Of a stretch of DNA of 64,000 nt, positions 33,224 to 44,768 are shown piece by piece. The translations under genes and the position numbers were made by a program. The notes under the pieces were generated by a model. It did not search any database, was not told the DNA's origin, and worked only from the letters and a program-made list of their open reading frames with translations. The DNA is from Allomyces arbusculus (taxonomy: Eukaryota; Blastocladiomycota; Blastocladiomycetes; Blastocladiales; Blastocladiaceae), in contig JADHYV010000006.1 in the NCBI GenBank assembly GCA_027604705.1, positions 372,001 through 436,000 on the forward strand, read 5' to 3'. The stretch's first letter is position 1. Every line of letters starts with the position of its first letter.

Positions 33224-34422
33224 ATGGTGACTGAATGGCCCCTCCCAGCTACGCTGCACTCGCTGAAGCTGACGGAATTTGAAGCCAGTCATGACAAGAT
33301 GCGGGCGATGGTTGCCTCGTTTCCTGAGATGCTACGCGAGCTCACTATCGAGTTGATGGGTGACGGAGACGACCGATTGTTGACTTGCCTTCACGACCAT
33401 ATTCCGCCTTTGCTGACCACGTTCAAGGTTGTTCAGAACGAAGGCATGCTCTTCGCCAACGATTTGGGCGATAGCAGTGGTGCTGCTCTCGCCAATGCGC
33501 TCGCGAAATTGTCGCACTTGACCACGTTTCGTCATGACTTTCTTCGCTTCGATGGCGTTGTGCACGCTTTCAATAGGTTAGCGGCGGCACAGGGATCTGG
33601 CACGGCGAGGCCATTGCGCACTGTTGACTTGAGGACCCGGTCACTCCAATTCTTGCCTGCATCACCTGCCTTCTCTTCGGCCATCCGTGACCTACGTCTT
33701 GCTCACCTGGGCCTTTCCGAGTGGACGTCCTCGCTGGACGAAATGCCCTCTGATATTGCACCTTGGCTCCTCGATTTCATGTTACATCTCCCTCGCCCAA
33801 CGCAGTCGCTCAACGTTGATTTTAGTACCTGGCCCGCTACAGTCATGCTCGACCTGCGCGTCGTTCAACACTTTGCATCGCCGAGTTGCATTCGCTCTTT
33901 TTTCTAGGCCCCTCTCGATCTGATAGCCGATCGCCCCTGATCTCAGCATTCACCAGTGTCGACAAGCACTTCCCTGCACTTGAGTCGCTCACGATTAATG
34001 GGTGTCTATCTGCCGGCTCAATTGCGACAGGCGGCAGCCTGGGCTCTTTTCCGCCGACCCTTCGCTTTCTTGATCTCTCGTGCAATTCTCTCACAACCGA
34101 CGACGTGACAGCGTTGTGGCCTTGTTTGCCTGCCACTCTGACCGACCTCCGGATTGCAAGTAACGATTTCAACACCGCTCCGACCCCTTTTCCGCCCTCG
34201 CTCCGCGTGCTGCAGGTGCCAAGCAATGAGAGGCTTGGTGACAGTGCGGCGCTATGGATCGATGCGCTCCCTTCGACGTTCGGGTGTGCAATCTTCCTGA
34301 GAATGCTGGGCGCGCACTCCATGGTGCATGCTCGCGCGCTGGTGCACGGCGCTTTGTCCGGCGCGCCGCGCCTTCAAATCAAGGCTGCTGGGAATGGCTT
34401 TGAGTGGCCATTGGAGCTGTGA
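33224..34422 (+). CDS. Leucine-rich-repeat protein, possibly the 3' part of an F-box/LRR gene
   Basis: Two exons (33224-33824 and 33908-34422; intron GTACCT...TTTTTTCTAG, phase 1) give about 371 residues of irregular LRRs: LPATLHSLKLTEFEA, MLRELTIELMGDGDD, then FPPTLRFLDLSCNSLTTDD, LPATLTDLRIASNDF and FPPSLRVLQVPSNERLGD. The LPxTLxxLxLxxN pattern is typical of F-box-associated LRR proteins, which select ubiquitin-ligase substrates, or of GALA-type repeats. The ATG at 33224 follows a stop in the same frame, so as it stands this would be an F-box-less protein. The upstream F-box-like fragment suggests a longer original gene. The intron is well formed, which argues that at least this part was recently functional. 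Confidence 0.6.
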
Positions 34423-34841
34423 ACGAGACTCGCGCTCTTGATTGCTGCCTGTTCCCAACTGCCATGACATCTCGAATTTGCCAGATATTCGGATAAAGAC
34501 GAGGGTTTTGAAGTTTGGGAGCCTTGGACCTTTATTTGACATGCAGTCCGGACAGCTTGTCGATTCGAAACGTGTTGAGACTCGAAAATGATGCTCTGAG
34601 CTTCCGCGTCAATCGTGATACTCGGGCATAATCTTTACTGGAGGAAGGACGCTCCAGCGCGATTAGTATAATCAATCTGCGAAGAGGAACGGGTCCTCAG
34701 CTGCTTCTTTACACCATGAAGAGATGGTGAACGAAGTCTGCCATGTATCTGTAAGTCCGCAGTCCACGCGCCCGTCCCTCCCCCCACCTTCTTCCCCGTC
34801 ATGCAAGTCTGCATCCACTCTACCCTGTGCACCTTCTCCGC
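34423..34841. other. Intergenic between convergent genes, nothing seen
   Basis: About 420 bp between the LRR gene and the FG-GAP gene 3' ends; no coding or RNA signal recognised. Confidence 0.5.
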
Positions 34842-37111
34842 CTAGCCCGTGAGCGGCGAAATGCTCGTGGCCGTGAGCGGAGACTGGTTATCGACTCCCA
34901 TCATCATCGGCCCACCCGTTGCAATCATGCCTGGCTTGGCCGCGCCTCCGGCCATGCCGCGCTGGTTGAGTCGCGTCAGGAGCTTGCGCTTGTGCGAGCG
35001 CATCACGTAAACTGTCACGGTCGGGACTACGCGATTTGATACGGTGAGTGCGGATCGGGGGGGACGGAGTGTAGAGGGAGTGAGCGACGTACCAATCAAA
35101 ACGAGCGACAAGATCGACCCCATCAGGGCGTACTTGACGGTGTTGTCGGTGGAGACGCCCGTGCCCGCGTTCGGGTCGGTGATCTTGGTGATGTTGTTGT
35201 CGCCCGGGTCGGTCAGGGTCACGTTCGGGTTCGTGTCTTTCGGGTGCGGTGCGTGAGAAAGGAGCGCAAGCAACGCGACGGCAAGGTTGGAAAAAAATAA
35301 CGTACAAAGAGCCGGCATATTGAACGTGTAGACGCAATTGTCCACGGGCGCGCCCACGACAATCACATTCCCGGACGCCGTCATCGCCTTGCCGAAATGA
35401 TCCTGGTGATACGTCGCCGTATCAATCGCGCTCGCGTTCGGCGCGAGCGTGCCGATCCAATCCATGACGACCTTGCGCGACGCGGGCACCGCCGAGAGTG
35501 TCACGTCCTCAAACCCAAACGCCAGCTCGCCGAGCCGCCGGCGGTGATACAAGTAGACGGTACCGCGCCCGTTGCCCGACGTCGCGTCCGCGACCAGCAG
35601 CCACTTGTCGGTCGCGACCATGGACCCGCCAAAAAACGTCTTCGACACGGAACTCGGGTTGGTCAGGGACGTGTCCCAGGTCCAGGAGTCCCAGTACTTC
35701 CACTTGGTGCTGACGAGCTGCGTGACGGGGTTCCCGCCGCGTGGGGCACCGACGTGCAGCAGGGCGAATTGCGCTGTCGCGTCAATTGTGAGCGCCAAGC
35801 CAAGCCCGAACCAGTTTTCGGCCATCCACGTCGACGACTGGTTATAGTCGGGCGCAGCGAGATTCGTGAGCCGCGCAAACGAATTAAGGTTGAGCCGGTA
35901 GATGGAGACGAGGCCCGCGGTCACGTTGCTCGATGGAGAGGCCGTGTAGTCGCGCACGGCAAGCGTCGTGTCGAGATCTGACGTCGCGGCCACGGCAATG
36001 TCGAGGCCGAGCGTGCCGAGCGGGATTGCTGATGCAGACGGGATGAACTGGAACGGCGTCCTGTAGTCACCAGTCAGCCGCCGGTTGTGGTTCGTGACGT
36101 CATGAAAACGAAACCAGGAAAATCCGTACCATGAGCCGCCATTGAGCGAAAACACGTAAACTCCCATGTTGCCCGTGAACCGCGTCGGCGAGCCCGGCCA
36201 CGCGCCCGTCCACAAACTCCTTCCATAAATCGCGCCCGAATCCGGACTGCTCACGGTATCCCACCCGCCATTGGCCGTCACGAACAGGAACGCCGAGTTG
36301 GCGTCGGGAGAGAAGACGACCTTGGACCCAAACCGGTCATGGTACGCGCGCGTGCGCCCGAGTTGCGCGACGCTCAACTCCGTGACTCTCGACAGAACGT
36401 CGCCCGTGCGACGGTAAATCAAGACCGACCCGTGGTACGGGTGCTTGGAGAGCCCGAGTCCCGACGTGAACGCGCGGCCCGGCACGCCAACCGCGAGCCA
36501 CGTCCCGTCGGTGCTCCACTTGACGTCGTACCCGAACAGCGACAGCGCCGACCCGGCCTGCGTGCCGTTGAACGCGGTCGTTGACGAGTTGGACGGGTCG
36601 ACGAGCGTCGTGACGAGCGTCCAGGCGGTACTTGGGTAGCCTGGGAACGACGCCGTCGGAACCGTCGTGCACGGCGTCGCCGATGCGGCAGGAGCAGTTG
36701 TTGTGCTTGTGGTGGTGGCAGTGGATGCCGTTGTCGACGCGTTGGTCGCGGCTTCGGGCGGGCATGTTGCATTCAAGTAGGTGACGGGCGCGTAGGCCGA
36801 GTAGGGCGTCTTGTAGATGCTCACGGAAATGTCCCACGGTTGACCGACGGCCTGTTGAGCGAAGGGAGCGAGGTGAGCTTTCCGATCAGTTGAGAGCTTC
36901 GGAAAAGGTACAAACGGACCAAGTACGTCCACCCACTGACTGTCACGGCGTGCACCGAGTACCCAAACATGCCGCCGTCGCCGTTGCAGAGCGGTTGTGT
37001 CGCAGGCATGACGCGCTTGGCGCCTTGTGCGCCATCGAGCAAGACGAACGCTGCGATCGTGAAGGCCACCAGGGCCCAGAACGTCGAGGACAGCGAGCGG
37101 AAAGGTATCAT
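34842..37111 (-). CDS. Type I membrane protein with FG-GAP-like beta-propeller ectodomain
   Basis: Four exons (37111-36920, 36851-35306, 35236-35093, 35026-34842) encode 688 residues. A signal peptide is clear (FWALVAFTIAAFVLLDGAQG). The ectodomain has repeated FG-GAP-like units: MFGYSVHAVTVSG then TYLAVGQPWDISVSIYK (formed across intron 1), LFGYDVKWSTDGTWLAVGVP, FGSKVVFSPDANSAFLFV, and HFGKAMTASGNVIVVGAP just before the membrane. One TM helix (YALMGSILSLVLIVPTVTVYV, formed across intron 3) is followed by a basic RSHKRK stop-transfer and a cytosolic tail of about 50 residues rich in Gly and Met. N-glycosylation sites (NAS, NSS, NVT, NQS) are frequent. The architecture recalls integrin-alpha or T-cell immunomodulatory-like surface proteins; the ligand is unknown. 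Frame is intact across all junctions. Confidence 0.8.
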
Positions 37112-38848
37112 TGTCGGTCGTTCTTTCACCCGGGACGACGAGAAGACGAGATCGGGCGCCAGCGATCGCCTTGGCGCACGTCGTGCGTTCTTGGTCGCGG
37201 TTGGACCGAAGAAGCAGGTAGGTGGGCGGAATGGCATCGGAGCGGGTCGAGACGGTCGGGGATATCGAAGACAGAAGTATTGCAGCAAGTTGCGGCGTGT
37301 GGGTAAAGATGTTTTGATCGGCAATCGGGTCGGTCGTCAAAAAGGTCGGAAAAAGACATTAGAGAAGAAAGCAACGAGGGCGTGAGAGACAGGTCGTGAT
37401 TTGTTGCTGGAACTGGACCAAAGCAACACGTCTCGCACCTTCAATCTTCATCGGGCGCCCGTCGACGGCACCGCGGCAGCAGCAGCTCGTGCGCGTCGTC
37501 GAATGACCAGCAAGCGGCTAACTGGCCGGAGCACCTTAGATGAAGGCGCCTCGCATTCGCGAGTATCCAACATGCTTTTCTTGTTTTCCACCCAGGCAAG
37601 CGTCACAACGTCGCATGGACGGTGAATCAGCAAGAACGAACATGCCATTTTCTCTTGGTCCCAGATCCGGTCAGCGACCAAGGCCAGCGGCAGCTTGATC
37701 ACGACGCCTCCCTAGCTAAATCGGTGCGCTGTGGCCACTTCGAGAGGCGGCAAATCGTCGTTGTCCCCATCGCCATCTTCATGAGCCAGATCAAGCAGCT
37801 GGGTTGCCGCTTAATTTGGCGGCATGTACCGGTCCATCTGCTCGGGCATGACATTTCCTGAAAACGTAAAGGCATAGCTCGGCCGGTGGGGTTGAGCCTG
37901 ACTGAGTATGGACATACCTGACATTGTCCTTTAAAGGCACTGCGCGGCGTGCTGACTGTCCCGTTTTGCTGCTGCCACAAGAGCGACAAAGGCAGCCGCA
38001 GCACAGGAATGACAGCACTATACAGGAGAATCAATCGTCGGTCGCTAAAGTCAGAGCAGTCGACATGATGCCACTGGCGCAAGCCAAGCAATTTGTTGGG
38101 ATCAACATACCGTTGCCGAGCCACTGCCACATTTCGTACTTGCCGTGTTTCTCTAGATCAGAAGACTGTCGGGTGACGACGGAGACACAAGTCCCTGCTG
38201 GGCGGGCTGCTCAAGACGGAATCAGTTTCAGTAAACCGGTCCAAGGCGTGCAGCAGCGAGCAGCCATCGTGAGGTGGAGGAGGACCTGGTCAACGAAGCG
38301 AATCCTTCAGCTTGTCAAGCACCAAGATCGACAGGGAGAGAGAGAGAAAGAGGGTGAGCCGCGCAAGGAGGGCGCCAGCGAGTGGTGGTTAACTTCCATG
38401 TACAGACATCTCTCCCTGGCAGAGGTGGTTTCTCAGTTTTTCAGTGTTGAAGATGGAAGCAAGTCACTCTCGCTGCTTGGGTCCAAGAAAGGTCCAAGAG
38501 CGCCAAGGGCAAATTGGTAACACGCAAAGTATTTTAACAACCTCGGACTTGGGCTCGACGTGATCTGTCGCGCACCGCCGCTGACGGTGAGAGCGAACGT
38601 CTGGTCAGTGTCGTTTTGGTTGATGTTTGGTCGCAAATCGTCAATGTCGTGGACCGCAGTCACGGTCGTCAAATCAAATCACCAACCAGGTCTCTTGATT
38701 TGTCCGTCCACAAGCCCAGACTTACTGCAACCGACGCCAACCACATCCTCAAGCTTCAAGCGCCGCACCATTTCCATTTCCAAATCGCTCAGCACTTCGA
38801 CAGCACCTCGCTCGAGGCACCAATTACCAACCCACTCCTATCCCAATC
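37112..38848. other. Intergenic, no convincing gene
   Basis: About 1.7 kb. Several frames of 70-200 codons exist on both strands. On the minus strand near 37700-37930 a GTATGT...TTTTCAG pair and a short acidic frame (HEDGDGDNDDLPPLE) hint at a decayed small gene, but a stop interrupts every joined frame I tried. Not called. Confidence 0.4.
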
Positions 38849-39802
38849 ATGGCCTCGCACAGCCGCACCGGCACTCCCGCGCTCACGCTCGACCAAATCC
38901 TGCCGCCCGTTGCCGGCGGCGCGCCGTCCGCGCCGGGATCGCCGACGCTCGCCAAGCCCAGGAGCCCAACGCTAAGTCCTCCTGCTGCCGCGCGTACTCG
39001 CAAGGCGAGTCGCGGATTCGGTCCTGGCGCGCCGCGCGACCGTTCACGAGGCCGTACGACGAGTCCGGGCCCAGGAGGATTGAGTACGCGGCAAGTCGGT
39101 GCGGGTGGGGTTGGGTGGGAATTGCGGCTGCAGCAGGCTCCGCCGAGGACGCGGGACGGGACGAGGACGGGTGGAGAAGATGCGGGAGCGGGACCGGATG
39201 CTGAGCGAGGCGACGGAGAGGTGTGTTCATTTTGGACCAGTGCGCGAATATCCGTGTATTCAATTGACGACCACGCCCTGTAGCCGACGGACGACGTTGC
39301 CCCACTCGACGACTCGACCCACCGCGTCCGGTTTCCCACGACCGACGCTGACGACCATCCGAGCACGTCGACGCTCGCGTCGCAACCCATTTCCACTCTC
39401 ACCGCGCCTAAAATCAACACCGTTGTCCCGATCCTCGTCGACCGCGCGTCCGCCGCCCGCGCCGACTTACGCGCTCTACAAGCCGAAGCCGAGTCAGCGC
39501 TCGCCGACCTCGAGCGCACCGAAACGGCGCGGCGGCAGGCCGAGGCGGCGCGTGCCGCGGCTGAACGTGATGCCGAGGCCGTCACTCGCAAGATCGAGGC
39601 GACGAAGCGGAAAAAGGCCGAGCTCGAGGACGTGCTTGAGAGACTAAGGCTCGAGAATGACGAGTTGGAGGTGCAGCTCGAGCGCGCGGGCGTGTTTATC
39701 AAGAGGCACGTCGAGAAGCGCGGGGGTGGCGCAGAGGGAACGTCGGCGCCCAGTTCGCGTGCGCCGTCGAGGCACGGGCCGCCGGTGGGTGCGGCGGAGT
39801 GA
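38849..39802 (+). CDS. Coiled-coil protein, function unknown
   Basis: Two exons (38849-39220 and 39284-39802; intron GTGTGT...CTGTAG, phase 0) encode 296 residues. The first half is low-complexity (Pro/Ser/Arg/Gly) and probably disordered, beginning MASHSRTGTPALTLDQILPP. The second exon starts with an Asp/Thr-rich stretch and then runs into about 110 residues of continuous heptad-like coiled coil (DLRALQAEAESALADLE; KKAELEDVLERLRLENDEL), ending in a short Gly/Ser-rich tail. No domain is recognised. Such a layout is common in cytoskeletal or spindle-pole adaptors, which is only a suggestion. The coding side is supported by the coiled coil being in phase with exon 1. Confidence 0.7.
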
Positions 39803-42800
39803 TTGCGTAGGTGGGCAGAGAACATGGCTGGAGTGGATGGGACTTGACTGAGCGAGGCACGAGGCATACGGCGCGGGGCCATTGATTCGGTTTTGATCCC
39901 CACATTGGCAAGGCACGGCGAACAGACGAGCAGTGCGCAATAAAATGATTTCTATCGATGGTTGGTTGGTACACACAGGGAGTAAACTCTCAACACCCGT
40001 ATCCATGATAGTTCTGGCGCGAGAACATCTTTGGATCACTATGAGGCTCCGCTGGCTTCAAATTAGGTCGAGACAGGAGCAAGACATGAATCAATGGTTA
40101 ACATGATTCGGCATCCCTGGCCTGCGCTCACCACCACAAGCAAGAGCATTTTACTCGCATTGTGTCTCACCGTGTCTCGCCTTTGACGCATGACTGTTGC
40201 CAACTGGTTTCATGTCGAGCGGTGGGATATCGTCGTCATGATCCTCGAAGCTCCTCGACTTCTTCCGCGTCAGGTGCCGTGTCACGGCTGTGAACGAGAG
40301 GTTGGTGCCCGTACTCGGACTAGACGAGAGCTTCGTACGTGATCATGTTTTCGGTTGCAAAAACTCAGCGCTAGGACGGTTAGATGCCGCGACGGGCGCT
40401 CTTGTGCATCCGTTTGTGCGCTTGGAGATGATGCTGCTGACGTCGTGATCGGCATCGACTGCACATCTGTGCGTGCAAATGAGCCGGGATAGCGACCGGC
40501 ATTCTCTGCTCCGGTAAGGAAAATAGTCGCGCAACTGCAGCAAGGATATTTTGAATTACCGCGTGGATGATGCACATCAGCGGTGAGACTGACGCGGCCG
40601 CGTCTTCATTGGCTGTTGATGCTGGCTGCACTTGTGGTGACTCGTGAATGTCCGCGCCGTAACATGCGAGCCAAGGCCGTGCGAGTCGGCATCGTGTTTA
40701 GGTGCGTTGTCGTGTTTGTATTGCTGTGCCATGGTTGCTGCACTTGGCTTATCAAAAAGGCATGTCTTAAATCGGCAGGTGGCCAGGATGTTTTGATTGC
40801 CAACGGATCCACGTCGTTCAAGGCCAGGCCTTTGCTGGACATATTTTGCAGGATGGTGTCGGGAAGGAGGGCGTTGAAAAGTGGACATTCCTCCGTGCGA
40901 GTTGAAGAGTCTTTCCTTGCCGCGTGAACGGCGCCCTCGTGATGGTCCATTATTCCCATGCAGCAGGGGGATGCTCGACGACGATCGATGGTGGTGTTTT
41001 TACGCACAGATGTGCACGATGCGCTCGTTTGCGCTCTGTGGTCGTGCATCGAGCCCCCAGCCACAAAGAAGGATGGCGCGGTTGAAGGAACCCGGCTGAA
41101 CGTGGGAGCTACGGCTTGAACACCGCAGCCTACCAAACAATCGCATGACACGGAAGCTCCTTTGGGCCTTTGACATTTGGCATGTACTAAGATGTGACAA
41201 GGGCCAACAGAATGTGGAACATGCAACTTGGAGCAGCATGTCGTTCACAGGTTCGACGGAGGAAGCGCCGGTCCACGACGCTGCAGAGACTTGTGCACAA
41301 CTGCGGTCCTCGATATGAGTCGACCAAGGGCCACTGTAAGGACGAATGCAGACATCGAGTTTGATCATTGAAGCAGGCATTTGACGACGGGTGGCCCAAA
41401 CGACGGAGGAGATAAACATGGTGCTAATGGTATCAATTCGCTCCCATATCTGGTGGAGAGCACAGGAGGAATTCACTCTTGTTATGGTCGAGTGCTATTG
41501 GGAACTAAAATCAGAGACTGCTTCACATCATTGGTCAGTGTCTGAACCAGCAAAATACGCATCTCCTGTCCTGCGCGTGTACAAACTCATCGCAGCATGT
41601 CGCCACATCGTCGCGTGCAGCGCTGTGCAACCCTGGAAATGTACTGCGTGTCGGCCAAATTTGTTGTGCGTGCCAAGCCGTTGTTGCACGTCCTGTCTAT
41701 CGCTGTGCGAGCTCGAATGCTGATCCGTTGTCGATAACGCGATATCGTCGTCGTACTGTGTTGAGGGAGAAACGTCGTCCTGCGCACGGCATCCCGCTGC
41801 ACTGATCGCGCAGGTATAAGTCACGCCCAACAAATCCGTCCATTTCGAATAGTGCGTTCCGTTGTTGTCGTACCGTCGACGACACGCAGCATGGCGCTGG
41901 ACAGACACGCGGCAATCCATCGAAAACTCGGAAACGCAGCGGGACAGGCGCACCGCAGTAGCGCGGAAGCGTCCTTCTTGCTGCGCGGCAGCGGGAAAAG
42001 CGGGTTTTTGATGCGTTTCGTGCGTGCGAGCGCAAACTGTGGGTGTCGTAGCGTTTGTTGCTGGTGGCCGTTATGACCTCTTGGTGGAATCCAGCGCAGA
42101 GATCCGTCGTCAGAAAACGTGCAGCGCCAGCGGGCCGCAGCGGCAGCAGCGCAGCAATCATGGTTGATGGCCCACGGCGCGCAGCGTCGCCTTGTGGTCG
42201 TTGTTTTGGTGTCGCGGTGCCTGGCGTCAGCGCGCACGGCTGGAAGTCGCCAGTGTTCGGTAAAACGCGACAGCCTCAAGCTTACGTGGTTTTACTGAGG
42301 AGCGCGCGAGTGGGTGGGCGCAGCAAGCGCCGATCAAGGGACGGATGTCTCTTGGAAATGATGCACCCCCGATCAGGCAGGTGCTCTGATCAGCTCACGT
42401 GCGGAGACTGGGCGGCAAAGCCTTGTTTGACTCGGTGGGCGTCGCGTGTCCTTCCATTTTCATTCATAGAAGAACACGGCGCGGTCTTCTTGCGAGCAGG
42501 GACGTCCAAGTAACGGCGACTCATCCAGCAACGCGATGCCCATCGACATTACCGGCCGTGGGGTCGTTGTGCACGACCACCCCCGGGCCCCGACGCACCT
42601 GAACCCCGTATCGCCATGGAATGACGACGTGCTGCTCAGCTCGCGCATGCTCATTCTCCCCTATATCGTCTCCACCGGCCGACCTCGACCGCGACCGCCT
42701 TGCTCGACGACACGCGCACCAGATCTCGCCGCACTGGACGAGGCCTCCTGCTTCTGCCACAAATCTATGTCCTGTTTAGTTTTGTCTGGATCCTGCTCTC

Positions 42801-42871
42801 GAGACCCGTGGCACAAGTAAGCCATCTTAAGCCGATTCACGCACGACAGCTGCCACGACCACGTACCAGCC
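39803..42871. other. Long gene-poor stretch, no convincing gene
   Basis: About 3 kb, visibly less GC-rich than its neighbours from about 39.9 to 41.8 kb. Frames at 40583-40927 (plus) and 40606-41226 (minus) overlap and neither has family motifs. No terminal repeats, transposase-like motifs or RNA genes were recognised. It may hold old gene remnants. Confidence 0.4.
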
Positions 42872-43822
42872 ATGACGAACCAAGACGAGCAGTCACTGCC
42901 GCCGAGCCACCGCGATGTGCAGGACGAGTCGGTGTCGCTCCCGCAGGCCGAGGGCGCCACAGGCAATGAGGGCGCCAACACGCGCGCAAACACCAACGTG
43001 GAGACCAGTGTCGGCCTGTCACGCACGAGCAATGCCGTGACAGATACCTGTTCGCCACCGGTAACCATTGACTCGCAGCCGGACGGCAACGGCCAATCGA
43101 CCTGCTCGCCACCAACCACCGACACCACCGAGGAGCGCTGCAAGTCGGACGACCTGGTCTTGCCAGATAAGCCAGACCCAGACCAGATCAAGACGAATAT
43201 GGTGCAAGTTGAGCTGCCGCCGTTGCCATTGCACGAAGAACGCCAAATCAGGCTCGAGTGGTCCACGCCCGAGGTGCTGCTGGACGAAAGACTCCCGGTT
43301 GCGCCCAATGTATCTCTGATCGACAAGCTCCCGATCGCGTCCATTGGCAAGATCCCGGTCGAGTCCATTGGCAAGCTCCCGGGCGTGTCCGCTGGCAAGC
43401 ACGCGTTTGCGTCCTACGATCCCATCTGGGTGCCAGGCATCCTCTCGGCGGCAACGGCGCCGGGCGCGGCTGATCTCGCTAACATTGCGGGGTGGGGAAC
43501 GCCGCCGCCGTCGGGCCCGTCCGCGTCGTCATTGCTGGCATGGATGGAATTTTCCGCGGTCGGGCACGAGGCTGTCTACCCCTTGCCGAACTTGCAGTTG
43601 GGACCACTGCCGCAGCTCGGTGGTGCGGGTGGTGGTGGTGCGGGTGGTGGTGGTGGTGGTGGTGGTGGTGCGGGTGGCGGTGCGGGTGGTGGTGGTCCAG
43701 GCGGCGCGCACGGCATGCCCAACATTAACGATGTCCCAGACTTGGAGTCTGGCGATGAAGAAGACGACGAGGCGCTCCAAGAGTCCGAGTTGGCCGAGGG
43801 GCCGTCAGCGGCGCCGCAGTGA
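42872..43822 (+). CDS. Disordered Gly-rich protein, function unknown
   Basis: A single frame of 316 residues starting at a good ATG (AGCCATGACG). The N-terminal 130 residues are acidic and Ser/Thr/Pro/Asn-rich without predicted structure. Residues about 140-180 contain a short degenerate repeat of the form SIGKxPVESIGKLPGVSAGK. A hydrophobic patch follows (SSLLAWMEFSAVGHEAVYPLPNL split by Gly/Pro), then about 30 residues that are nearly all glycine, and an acidic tail (DLESGDEEDDEALQESE). No domain recognised. It could act as a scaffold or in a condensate; the sequence does not say. The frame is likely real because third-position GC and residue pattern stay consistent throughout. Confidence 0.6.
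   Translation: MTNQDEQSLPPSHRDVQDESVSLPQAEGATGNEGANTRANTNVETSVGLSRTSNAVTDTCSPPVTIDSQPDGNGQSTCSPPTTDTTEERCKSDDLVLPDKPDPDQIKTNMVQVELPPLPLHEERQIRLEWSTPEVLLDERLPVAPNVSLIDKLPIASIGKIPVESIGKLPGVSAGKHAFASYDPIWVPGILSAATAPGAADLANIAGWGTPPPSGPSASSLLAWMEFSAVGHEAVYPLPNLQLGPLPQLGGAGGGGAGGGGGGGGGAGGGAGGGGPGGAHGMPNINDVPDLESGDEEDDEALQESELAEGPSAAPQ
43621..43705 (+). repeat. GGT/GCG-rich tract encoding poly-Gly
   Basis: Tandem GGT codons interrupted by GCG, in frame with the disordered protein. A likely slippage-prone site. Confidence 0.85.
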
Positions 43823-44768
43823 GGGCGGGTGGGACCACGGTGGGCGCATTGGTCGGGAGTAAGTGGGTGAAGTGCAGTGTGTGAGATGTGGTGGCGTTGG
43901 CCGATACCTTTTTGCAATTTTTGACGTGGATTCTAATCAAGATGGAAATGAAGTGCATATCTTTTGTACCGTCTGTTGCGCTTTGAATCGACGATCGGGA
44001 CCACACAAACAAGCTCGACCAAAACGTCCATCAACAATGAAGTTCATGGATTAAAGCCGAATGAAAATTTGCTTGTGTCGCGACAGGGGCACCGGGTGGT
44101 TCGGCCACATCCTTCGGGATGCCGAAAGAGCCGTTCATGCAAACCTGGTGCCGGCCTGGCAGCCTGCCAGCTCGATCAAGCCGTCTCCACCATCAGTTAG
44201 CGTCACAAAAAGGGGCCCATGAAGCCAATCGTATCCTAGTTGCTCATGGATCAACTTTTGGGCGGGAAAGCGCATGCTTTGCCAAAGCGGAAGGAAGCTC
44301 TTGCGCGCCTGCTCGCGCCTCCTCTGTATTTCTAACGTTGACGCTGCCATGCCCTTGGGACCGGAGAACAGTACTTTAGGTTATTTTTCTCTTAAAATAG
44401 CGCGATGACTGCTGTCATCCAGGTTCAGCTGATCCACACGACCTGCTTCGTGTGCCGTTGTGCGGCTCGTGATGCGCTGTAAAAAGTCAGCCACCTTGCA
44501 CCCTTCTCGTTGTCGTTGTCGGTGTTTGTCCTGTGTTGATGGCCAGTTCCTTCAAGGCTGTCAGTCGGTTGTCAGATGTGGACCAGATGCGACGCAAAAG
44601 CAGAGGACGCTTGCATGCTCAAGCCGCAACAGTCACGCAGCGAAGTCAACCACCTGGCCGCCAACAGATTCAGTTGCCGTCGCCACTTTTGAAGCAAATC
44701 CTCTTTCGCTGCTGCCATTTGTACCACCAGCGATCATCATCGAACCGATCCGTACCCGCGACTAAATC
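43823..44768. other. Intergenic, nothing seen; THI6 promoter expected
   Basis: About 950 bp, less GC-rich in 43.9-44.4 kb. No gene recognised. I looked for a thiamine-pyrophosphate riboswitch upstream of THI6 by eye (CUGAGA and ACCUGA core) and did not find a convincing one. Confidence 0.4.

Noticed and set aside
37448-38520. Several minus- and plus-strand frames, with a tempting GTATGT...TTTTCAG intron near 37860-37920
   Set aside because: Each joined frame meets a stop within a few codons and no family is recognised; at most a decayed small gene.
40583-41226. Opposing frames of 114 and 206 codons in the gene-poor stretch
   Set aside because: They overlap antisense, lack motifs and have mixed codon use; considered chance.
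39803-42871. Transposable element in the longest gene-free stretch
   Set aside because: I looked for terminal repeats, target duplications and transposase or reverse-transcriptase motifs and saw none.
44300-44768. Thiamine-pyrophosphate riboswitch upstream of THI6
   Set aside because: No convincing CUGAGA/ACCUGA core pair or upstream intron carrying one was seen.
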